DNA of 36,840 nt. Origin: an uncultured Bacteroidales bacterium. GTDB taxonomy: Bacteria; Bacteroidota; Bacteroidia; Bacteroidales; UBA932. The notes beneath the pieces were generated by a model, which worked only from the letters and a program-made list of their open reading frames with translations, searched no databases and was not told the origin of the DNA. Location of the stretch: assembly GCA_945827785.1 (NCBI GenBank), contig CALZOR010000013.1, positions 1-36,840 of the forward strand, written 5' to 3'. A program made the translations under genes and the position numbers. Of the stretch, positions 18,422 to 26,214 are shown one piece after another (the first letter of the stretch is position 1; every line of letters starts with the position of its first letter).

Positions 18422-20297
18422 AATAATCTTTTTTTAATTTGTTTCTGTTTTGTACTATTTCATATAACTCCGGATCAAGATTAGCCCTGTGTTCCATTGA
18501 TGGCTGAAGGGCTATGCTCAGCTCAAGGTATCTGGCTGCATCTTCCTCCATTCCCAACCTTGCAAGAATGACAGCCCTGAGGTAACAGACTCTCGGATCA
18601 TCTCCATCAAGTCCCTCCATCACATCCAGAGCAGTGTGATTGTAGCCTGCCGCCATGAGCGCAAGAGCCGAATTGTAGTCCTTGTACGGCCGGAGTAACC
18701 GTACAGCCTCCTTGTAATCCAGATTCTCAAGTGCAGAGAGCCCGGACATGTAAATGGTATCCAACTCTGTTTTGTGGGTGGTATCCTTCTGCATGCCTGT
18801 ACGGTGCATATAGAAATTGAACCCTACGCTTCTGAGTTTCGGATAAATCTTCTCCCTGAGATAACGATATTGAGGCAAGGCTGAAAGCAGGCGCTCACGT
18901 CTGTCTTGATCTTCGACATTTTTGAAAAGAGCCTGGATTTCCTTTTTGGCTCCGGCCGGAAGAAGCGTATCGGATTTGACCAGTTTACCGAACTGTTCCC
19001 AGTTCTCCGGCACAGATGCTATCCGGATGTTTTCCTTCCATCCTTCCGGAACATAATCTTCGATATAATCCCTTACTGCCCGGCTCCGCGCCATTGACAA
19101 TTCGATATTGGAGTTCACTGTTCCTTCCGGAGAGCATGAAGCCACAATCACCAGAGAGTCAAGACTCAGATCGCTTCTAGCGACCACATCATCAATACAT
19201 TTCTTCACGCGCCTCAGTTCCGATGCATTGTCCGAGAGAAGGGTATCAATCTCCGATGAACCCTGACGGAAATCCAGCAATGCCTTGGTATTGTCATATA
19301 CCGTCCTCTCTATCACTCTGTATATATATTTCGGGCTATTGTCATACAGAGAAGAAAGTGAGCTGATATAATAGGTCAGGGAATCCACGAACGGAATCGG
19401 GAACTTCATCTGGCCGTCTTCAAACAGCCCTCCTTCCAGACTTACGATTGCCTTCCTCAGTTTCGGCTGACATCGGAAACTGTGCCTGTAGCGATATGTA
19501 AACATCCCGCCGTCAGAAGCGAAGACAGTATCCAGCCGTACTCCTGCATCAGGAATAGGGTCCTTGACATATTTCTTGAACATCTGCTCTTTGCGAGCCT
19601 CCCTCCTCCCGTTGATCCACATCTTCAGATGCCTGCGATAATGCCTGACGACTTCGTCATAAGATACCCCGAAAACATCTTTCGCTGTTGACTCATTGAC
19701 GAATGAAGAGTCGGTTTTCATCGCATAAACATGAGGGAAATTCCTGCACAGGAAGATTTCCAGCTGATTTATCTTCACAAAATCCGCAGTATCACTGACT
19801 ATCGAGGCAACAAAATTCCGATACCTTTGATATCCTCTTAGTTGCATCTGGCGATATTCCCGCCCCGTTATGTAAACCGGTTCGAGAGGCTGGACCTTTG
19901 AGGAAGTCTGTATCTTGGGCCAGACTTTCAGCTGCCACTTTGAATCAGACATCTCCGGAGGAACCGTAATATCGAATTCAATGGATACCTGGCCATCCCT
20001 TTCCGCAACATTCCGGAATCTTGCACTTACCGAAGACGCTCTAATTATGTCAGTTGCAACCATCTCACCAGACTCCTCATCACGGATGGCATTCATTATT
20101 ATCGGGCCATCCGTCATGCTGCCCCTGATGCTGTCTATGACAATCTGCCTGTCGTTTTCCTCGTCAGGTTTATCTTCTGGCACGGACAATGCCATTGAGA
20201 CCTTGCCAGTACGGATACTTTCCATACGTCTTGCAGAAGAACATCCGTACAGGAGAACAAGCATTGCAAGAAATATTGATTTGACTTCAGAACACAT
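18414..20297 (-). CDS. DUF3868-like protein with C-terminal OmpA-like domain and trailing TPR-like region
   Basis: LVIVASCSPEGTVNSNIELSMARSRAVRDYI OmpA-like segment; N-terminal QPLEPVYITGREYRQMQLRGYQRYRNFVASI consistent with DUF3868 proteins of fim loci. Confidence 0.72.
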   Translation of the reverse strand: MCSEVKSIFLAMLVLLYGCSSARRMESIRTGKVSMALSVPEDKPDEENDRQIVIDSIRGSMTDGPIIMNAIRDEESGEMVATDIIRASSVSARFRNVAERDGQVSIEFDITVPPEMSDSKWQLKVWPKIQTSSKVQPLEPVYITGREYRQMQLRGYQRYRNFVASIVSDTADFVKINQLEIFLCRNFPHVYAMKTDSSFVNESTAKDVFGVSYDEVVRHYRRHLKMWINGRREARKEQMFKKYVKDPIPDAGVRLDTVFASDGGMFTYRYRHSFRCQPKLRKAIVSLEGGLFEDGQMKFPIPFVDSLTYYISSLSSLYDNSPKYIYRVIERTVYDNTKALLDFRQGSSEIDTLLSDNASELRRVKKCIDDVVARSDLSLDSLVIVASCSPEGTVNSNIELSMARSRAVRDYIEDYVPEGWKENIRIASVPENWEQFGKLVKSDTLLPAGAKKEIQALFKNVEDQDRRERLLSALPQYRYLREKIYPKLRSVGFNFYMHRTGMQKDTTHKTELDTIYMSGLSALENLDYKEAVRLLRPYKDYNSALALMAAGYNHTALDVMEGLDGDDPRVCYLRAVILARLGMEEDAARYLELSIALQPSMEHRANLDPELYEIVQNRNKLKKDYYE

Positions 20298-20862
20298 ACA
20301 CCAGAGATATTACAAAGTCATCAGGAAGAAGAAACATCTTCTTTCCACTTGAAACCGTATAGCCACACGTCGGGCATGAATACTTTTTGAAGACAGCTCC
20401 TCCCGCCCAGAATCCGGCTCCGAATTCTATGTTCAGCCAAGGCGTAAGCATATGGGTATACCCTGCATACAGGCCTGCTCCTATCCGGTCACCTTCCTCT
20501 GTTTCAGGAGATATTATTCCTCCGAAATTATATTCCTGATATCTCAACTTACTTGCGAACCACCACCCTGACATGGCATGCCACGGCCACAAACGGGCTC
20601 CCAGAGAGTAAGACTGCTGCCTGTACTGGAATTGTTTTTCCGTTCCCCTTGCGAATGTAAATGGGTTATACCGCATACCTGCCGTAAGGCTCCAGCGCCT
20701 TGAGACGGCATACGAAGCATCCAGATTCAATGTCCCCAATTTGGCATAACCAAGAATATCGGTTGAAATGCTGAATTTCCTTGCATGCATCAACGGGCCG
20801 GACAGGACAAGAAGCACTGTAACCGAAATAACGGCAAGAAATTTTCTCAAATCAGTTTCCAT
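20287..20862 (-). CDS. DUF3575 outer-membrane protein
   Basis: About 190-aa predicted beta-barrel: signal peptide, RWSLTAGMRYNPFTF, KKYSCPTCGYTVSSGKKMFLLPDDFVISLVYVF. Start set at the internal ATG (METDLRKF); the longest ORF starts at 20883. Confidence 0.78.
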   Translation of the reverse strand: METDLRKFLAVISVTVLLVLSGPLMHARKFSISTDILGYAKLGTLNLDASYAVSRRWSLTAGMRYNPFTFARGTEKQFQYRQQSYSLGARLWPWHAMSGWWFASKLRYQEYNFGGIISPETEEGDRIGAGLYAGYTHMLTPWLNIEFGAGFWAGGAVFKKYSCPTCGYTVSSGKKMFLLPDDFVISLVYVF

Positions 20863-22432
20863 AGCGTCCGAACACCTGTTCAATCTCGTTACGTTTGTCA
20901 GGAAACGCTGAAATGAGAGCTCCCTTCAACAGGTCCTTGGAGACGACTTCCGGTTTAAGCACTGAAAATATTTCAGCAGGACCTATGCCCCTTTCATCCA
21001 GATACCGGAATATCTGAGGATAGAACCAGAATGAACTTCCGAAGGTTGGGAATGATCCGCCATATCTATCCTTGAACATGCGGCTTTCAAGATAATAGGC
21101 CCACATCTCGCCGATTTCACAATATCCGGCACCCTGGGCTGTACCATCCCCGTATGTCATTCCTCCGGAACGCACAAAGGATTCAATTATGTAGTATATA
21201 TACTGGTTCCAGTAGTCCAGGCCAACATTTCTGAAGTGGCTTGCATGAGCGAGTTCATGGCATACCACGGAGTACAGGTCATTATAATCATTCCTGTTTG
21301 CGGTTCCAATGGTTAAATCCGGAAGAAAGGCCTCCACAAGGGCAGCAAATTTGCCCAGAAAAGACGAGAACAGGTCCTCCCTGATAACTGCTCCATGATG
21401 AAGCATGGGCGCACTGCTTGCATCCATTCCGTTCAAAAGCCATATTCTGGTATCGGCAGGCGGTTCCATAATATTCAGGTCCTCTTTTGAGCAGCGATTG
21501 AAATAATCATAAGCGGCATTGTTTACTACGCACCTTTTGAACAACTTGGTGTCGGAATCTTTCGTTACGGTGACATCCACACCCTGCGGTTCAGACTTTC
21601 CAAGAGTCGAAATTGATGCCGGTACAAGGATAAGGTTGAACCCGATTGCAAAGCCTTTTTCGTTTTTGAACACAAGTCTGTAACGAGGCTTGGCCGAAAA
21701 ACTTTTCGACATCGTGTAATACCCATCCTTATCCGTGTATGCGTGGGCGAACTTTACAAAGGTGTTACACGAGACCTGAACGCCAGCCACGCCGAAAGGC
21801 TTGCCTCCGTAGCAGTTTTCATCCACGATTGTCACACGCCCCTGAGGCTGTACTTTTTCTGCCTTGGTCGATGGCGAATCATCCAGCAAGGATTCATTTC
21901 CTGTAAGTCGGAACGACTCCCTCTCGACGGCTTCCCAATCAATCCAGTCCGCCTTGGTCCCGGAATCATTTTCTGCGATGTAGCAAGGATCTATGACTTC
22001 ATACTGTATGTCAGGGAAGTCATAGTCCGCAGGTACCACTGCATATTGCCAGGTCAGGTCCCCTTCCGGTACCTGAGGGTCATGATACCAGTCTCCCTCC
22101 TTCTTGATGGAATAGTCCATCGGGTGATCGAGGATATTGAACCCCTGGCTTTCCAGGTATTTATACTCCTGCTCCGACTGTGGCAGGAAACGGACATACA
22201 GGTTGGTAGGTTTCACCTCAATCCTGTCCGCCTTGGTCGGATAAAGAGACTCCAGCGCCTTGGTAACATTTCTGGTGGTGTAAGGATTTTCCAGACGGTC
22301 ACCAAGTACAATCTGGTCATGAGGGATATTCCTACCGTAATCATAATTGATTCCATTGTCAAGAGACATCCCCCCTTTGCTGCACGACACTGCTGTGAGT
22401 GCGATTAGCGTTGCTTTAAATATACCTCTCAT
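20852..22432 (-). CDS. Large lipoprotein with HELAH zincin motif, first gene of the fimbrial-like cluster
   Basis: Lipobox TAVSC; carboxypeptidase-regulatory-like segment GRVTIVDENCYGGKPFGVAGVQVSCNTFVKFAHAYTDKDGYYTM; SVVCHELAHASHFRNVG. Confidence 0.75.
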   Translation of the reverse strand: MRGIFKATLIALTAVSCSKGGMSLDNGINYDYGRNIPHDQIVLGDRLENPYTTRNVTKALESLYPTKADRIEVKPTNLYVRFLPQSEQEYKYLESQGFNILDHPMDYSIKKEGDWYHDPQVPEGDLTWQYAVVPADYDFPDIQYEVIDPCYIAENDSGTKADWIDWEAVERESFRLTGNESLLDDSPSTKAEKVQPQGRVTIVDENCYGGKPFGVAGVQVSCNTFVKFAHAYTDKDGYYTMSKSFSAKPRYRLVFKNEKGFAIGFNLILVPASISTLGKSEPQGVDVTVTKDSDTKLFKRCVVNNAAYDYFNRCSKEDLNIMEPPADTRIWLLNGMDASSAPMLHHGAVIREDLFSSFLGKFAALVEAFLPDLTIGTANRNDYNDLYSVVCHELAHASHFRNVGLDYWNQYIYYIIESFVRSGGMTYGDGTAQGAGYCEIGEMWAYYLESRMFKDRYGGSFPTFGSSFWFYPQIFRYLDERGIGPAEIFSVLKPEVVSKDLLKGALISAFPDKRNEIEQVFGRYGN

Positions 22433-22455
22433 AACTTTAATTTTTAATACGGCAG

Positions 22456-22463
22456 CAAAGTTA
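22456..22463 (-). promoter_or_regulatory. Candidate -7 box (TAACTTTG) for the fimbrial-like operon
   Basis: Reverse-strand TAnnTTTG with TTTC about 20 nt upstream. Confidence 0.4.
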
Positions 22464-22506
22464 TGAGGAGCTATCCGCTGACAGAAATTTTCACGAGATA
22501 AAATGC

Positions 22507-22542
22507 AAAATAGGCCCTACAGATATCTGTAAGACCTATTTT
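22507..22542 (-). terminator. Hairpin/terminator downstream of deoC
   Basis: aaaatagg...ctacagatatctgtaag...cctatttt interrupted inverted repeat between deoC and the fimbrial-like operon. Confidence 0.65.
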
Positions 22543-22588
22543 CAATGGTCAAATTCTGAAATAATGCAGCAGTTTCGCGAATTTCGTC

Positions 22589-23479
22589 CTAAAAGAAGGT
22601 TACGGTTTTCTGCTCGACAGTCGACAAAATGCTGTTTGCAACGCGGCTGACGCCGAATCTGAGCAAATCTTTGTTGAGCCAATCCTTGCCCAGAACCATT
22701 GACACGATTGAATAATAGCACAAAGTATCTGAAGCAGTTGTCATTCCGCCGGCAGGTTTGAAACCTATTCTGCGACCTGTCCTTTCATAGAATCTGGCAA
22801 TACATTCGCACATGATATACGCAGCGACAGGAGTTGCATTGACCTCTACCTTTCCTGTGGAGGTCTTGATGAAATCAGCCCCTGCTTCCATAGCAAGGAA
22901 CGAAGCATCAGCAATATTTTCAGGTGTCCTGAGAAGACCTGTCTCAAGTATCACTTTCAGATGGACAGAGCGCCCCTGCTTCGCTGCTGCGTCATCAATA
23001 CACTTGCGAATCTGACGTATTTCATTGGATGCGGTCTCATAATCCCCTGCAAGGAAAGAATTGAGGGACAATACGATATCGACTTCATCCGCCCCCTGTT
23101 CAACAGCCATTTCACATTCCTTCAGTTTCACTTCAAGAAAACTCTGAGAAGAAGGGAAGCAGGCAGAAACCACTGTCGTATGGACATCACATGCTCTTGT
23201 CTTGCAAACTATCGAAGCAAAATTCGGATATACGCAGATTGATGCAGGCAGAGGCCACTGCGGATAAACTGTGGAGAATTCATTGACCTTCTCTACGAGC
23301 CTTGCGACTGAAGCCGGTGTATCATTGGTCTTGAGAGTTGTCAGGTCCATCATGGAAAAACAAGCCTTATAAACCTGCTCCGAAGCAATGCTGTCGAGAT
23401 TTGCAGAGATCAATGCCAGAGCACTTTCTATGGCCTCCATGTTCGGAGAATAGCCATACTTTTCTGAAAAATTTGCCAT
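22589..23479 (-). CDS. deoC: Deoxyribose-phosphate aldolase
   Basis: ADEVDIVLSLNSFLAGDYE, LKVILETGLL, GADFIKTSTGK, IGFKPAGGM. Start placed at MANFSEKYG; the longest ORF begins at 23491. Confidence 0.95.
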   Translation of the reverse strand: MANFSEKYGYSPNMEAIESALALISANLDSIASEQVYKACFSMMDLTTLKTNDTPASVARLVEKVNEFSTVYPQWPLPASICVYPNFASIVCKTRACDVHTTVVSACFPSSQSFLEVKLKECEMAVEQGADEVDIVLSLNSFLAGDYETASNEIRQIRKCIDDAAAKQGRSVHLKVILETGLLRTPENIADASFLAMEAGADFIKTSTGKVEVNATPVAAYIMCECIARFYERTGRRIGFKPAGGMTTASDTLCYYSIVSMVLGKDWLNKDLLRFGVSRVANSILSTVEQKTVTFF

Positions 23480-23504
23480 AAAATATAACAATATAATAAA
23501 TTAA

Positions 23505-24266
23505 TTAACCTCTTACCTGTACAATGAAACCCTCCTCAACAAGAGGAGCAACAAACTGCCGCATCTGCTCAACGGTACATTTTTCCAGGCGTTTGTCAGG
23601 AGTTTCCCTGTCAATCGTATATACCATAATCTCGCGTGGCCTTGTTTCCCGCACAACTTGATACCATTTCTCAAGCGCATCCTGCGACCATGTAGTAAAA
23701 TCCGGAGACTTAAGGAACATGGTCTGAAGAATGAAATTACCTTCAAAAGCCTTCAGATTCTCCACAATCCCGGCAACCGAATAATTTCCTGACGGACGGT
23801 CAATACAGCGGACAAGTTCATCAGTGGCGGCATCCAGTTTCAGAATCGGATTGTCAATTTTTTTGAGTGCCTCAACCACTTCATGACGGTAAGTCATTGT
23901 AGCATTGGACAGTACAGAAACCTTGGCCTCAGGGAAGAACTTGTCTCTGAGCCTCAATGTTGAAGCAACGATCTGAGGGAAATCAGGATTCAAGGTCGGT
24001 TCCCCGTTGCCGGACATGGTTATGGAATCTACTTTTATTCCATCTTTGGCAACTGCTGCAAAGGCTGTCTCCATCGCCTTCTCAACTTCATCTCCTGTCG
24101 GGAAGCGTTTCCCGGCAACTACTCCGTCCCTGTTCCATCCACATTCGCAATATACACAATCAAAATTGCAGGTTTTTCCTCTTACAGGCAAGATATTCAG
24201 GCCCAAAGATGTACCAAGCCTTCTGCTGTGAACCGGTCCGAAAACAATATCATCAAAATGCAACAT
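23505..24266 (-). CDS. Radical SAM protein
   Basis: CNFDCVYC (Cx3Cx2C) and MSGNGEPTLNPDF motifs. Confidence 0.9.
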   Translation of the reverse strand: MLHFDDIVFGPVHSRRLGTSLGLNILPVRGKTCNFDCVYCECGWNRDGVVAGKRFPTGDEVEKAMETAFAAVAKDGIKVDSITMSGNGEPTLNPDFPQIVASTLRLRDKFFPEAKVSVLSNATMTYRHEVVEALKKIDNPILKLDAATDELVRCIDRPSGNYSVAGIVENLKAFEGNFILQTMFLKSPDFTTWSQDALEKWYQVVRETRPREIMVYTIDRETPDKRLEKCTVEQMRQFVAPLVEEGFIVQVRG

Positions 24267-25455
24267 AATCCAATCTTCTTGAACGACATCCTTTCACAAA
24301 ATTTCCTTGTGCATCAATACCTTCGACAATAACTATTCCAGGACGTTTCCCAGGAGAGAGACTGCCAAGCACATCGTCCTTGCGAAGGAACTGCGCTCCG
24401 TTCAAAGTTGCCCACCTTACTATCTCACCCATCGGTATTGCCGGAAAATGCTCATGAAGGCAGGCAATTTCAGCTACCATGTCGAGGTCATCGTTGCTTG
24501 ATAGCGAATCCGTTCCCACCGTCAGTTTCAATCCTTTTTTCCAAAGCATCTCCACATCGGGCAATGCGTTATGGATGAATATGTTGGACAAAGGACACAA
24601 AGCAAAATAAGGATTGGCAAAAGCCTCCTTTGCAGCCTCGGCATCCCGCTCTGTAGTGCAGACATTGTGAACCAGTAGCACGTTTTCAGGATGGGGAACC
24701 TTTCCAACCTCCGCAAGAGAATCAATGAAATACTCAAGCGAGGATCCGCCGGTAACGGGTGGAGTACTCATTCCTGCACGGCGTCGGTTATCATACATCG
24801 CGCCACTTCCACATCTTATAAGCACCTCTTCCTCAGCACTTTCCTGAGAGTGATAAGAAAGGAATCCGCTTTTCAGCCCGGCAGCGGAAGAAGCTTTGAG
24901 AAGTGCCGGGCTCATCGTATAGCATGAGTGTGGCGTAGGAGCGGCATCTATTCCACAGGCATCAGCCTTGCTCTGCAATTCTGCGACATCGTCCATTACC
25001 CGGGAGCACTGTTCCGGTTCGGTTCCGAATACCTCAAGGAAGGTACGGGTGTACATCTTATGCGACGCTTTCACGGCAAAGGACGAATCATCATTGCTTA
25101 TGTCAGCCATAGCCGACACTCCGTCAGCCCACATCTTGTCCATCCATTTATGAACAAGCTGCTGTTTTACATCAAAGCCAGCCCAGTCACGCAAAGCATT
25201 GATCTGGTCTATGAAGCCTGCCATCCCTGTGCCTTTGACAAACTTTCCCTGAAGATGTGACAATTCACAATGGCAGTGGGAATTAACCATTCCCGGGATA
25301 ATTGCAGCATTCACAACAAGCTCATTTTCAGCACATTGTCCAAGGCCGAGAATTGTTCCGTCTTCGCTGTCAAACTCCACATAGGAATTCCTCAGCGGTT
25401 GTGCAGACTCCCCGGTATAAATATATGATGCCGCTATTCTTTCTATTTTTCCCAT
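24253..25455 (-). CDS. Amidohydrolase-family protein (cytosine/aminofutalosine deaminase-like)
   Basis: GMVNSHCHCELSHLQG, SYHSQESAEE, VGTDSLSSNDDLDM metal-ligand motifs. Confidence 0.85.
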   Translation of the reverse strand: MGKIERIAASYIYTGESAQPLRNSYVEFDSEDGTILGLGQCAENELVVNAAIIPGMVNSHCHCELSHLQGKFVKGTGMAGFIDQINALRDWAGFDVKQQLVHKWMDKMWADGVSAMADISNDDSSFAVKASHKMYTRTFLEVFGTEPEQCSRVMDDVAELQSKADACGIDAAPTPHSCYTMSPALLKASSAAGLKSGFLSYHSQESAEEEVLIRCGSGAMYDNRRRAGMSTPPVTGGSSLEYFIDSLAEVGKVPHPENVLLVHNVCTTERDAEAAKEAFANPYFALCPLSNIFIHNALPDVEMLWKKGLKLTVGTDSLSSNDDLDMVAEIACLHEHFPAIPMGEIVRWATLNGAQFLRKDDVLGSLSPGKRPGIVIVEGIDAQGNFVKGCRSRRLDYVAF

Positions 25456-26213
25456 TAAAATTTATTATTGAGTTGAAGGACTTCTTCCTGCTTTCCCCTG
25501 GAATGAATACGCGGGCGAGGTATTACCTTTTGTTTTTGCTTTTCAATAAGTTCAACGGCTGCCGATGTATCCGGGACGTTCCGATGAGCCGGTTTGGACA
25601 ATGAATCCGAAACAGGCTTAAGGTCAGACACTGACAACGGATCTGACAAAGTCAACGAATCGGTTACAGTCAGGGAATCAGATTGTACAATCATCCTCAG
25701 ACGGTCATACAATGTATCAGAGCGCTCAACTGAAACCAGGCGATAGAACAATGTAGAATCCAGTTGAACGGCAATACTGTCAAAGAAATGCAGATATGGT
25801 TCCGACTTGATATAAGGATAATATTCCCCTACATCAATATAATGACGGAGTTCAAACTTAGGTTTGCTCAGCTCGATCTTGAGCTTTTTCAGGTCCTCAA
25901 TCTGATCGTCGATTATCTTCGATGCTGACCGGAATATCCTTGAATACCTCTCTGGATCATCCATATAGACCTCCACACTCCTGCGGTAATCTTCAGTCGT
26001 ATAGCCGTATTTCTCAAGAATAGGTTCATAGACAAGAGAAGTATCCGCCATGCGTTTTACGCTTGGAGTGGAGTTGATCCACTGATCGGTAACAAGCATT
26101 TCCGCATATATCCTAGCCATCTTTCCGCGCGGGATCACCCTCGGTCCCCTGCTGCAGGAAGATGCAGCAAGGGCGAGGATTATAATGCAGAAAATATTCA
26201 GGCTACGCTTCAT
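25455..26213 (-). CDS. DUF4296-like lipoprotein
   Basis: Lipobox (LAASSC); RVIPRGKMARIYAEMLVTDQW and EKYGYTTEDYRRSVEVYMDDPERYSRIF typical of DUF4296. Confidence 0.78.
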   Translation of the reverse strand: MKRSLNIFCIIILALAASSCSRGPRVIPRGKMARIYAEMLVTDQWINSTPSVKRMADTSLVYEPILEKYGYTTEDYRRSVEVYMDDPERYSRIFRSASKIIDDQIEDLKKLKIELSKPKFELRHYIDVGEYYPYIKSEPYLHFFDSIAVQLDSTLFYRLVSVERSDTLYDRLRMIVQSDSLTVTDSLTLSDPLSVSDLKPVSDSLSKPAHRNVPDTSAAVELIEKQKQKVIPRPRIHSRGKQEEVLQLNNKF

Positions 26214-26214
26214 A

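Noticed and set aside
21743-22408. 221-aa plus-strand ORF
   Set aside because: Antisense to the zincin-motif lipoprotein gene, which has a lipobox and operon context supporting it
16544-22542. Fimbrial-like cluster as a tRNA-Leu integrated genomic island
   Set aside because: Cluster abuts tRNA-Leu(CAG), but I see no integrase and no copy of the tRNA 3' end (ggttcgagtcctatcatgcgca) at the far side near 22.4-22.6 kb
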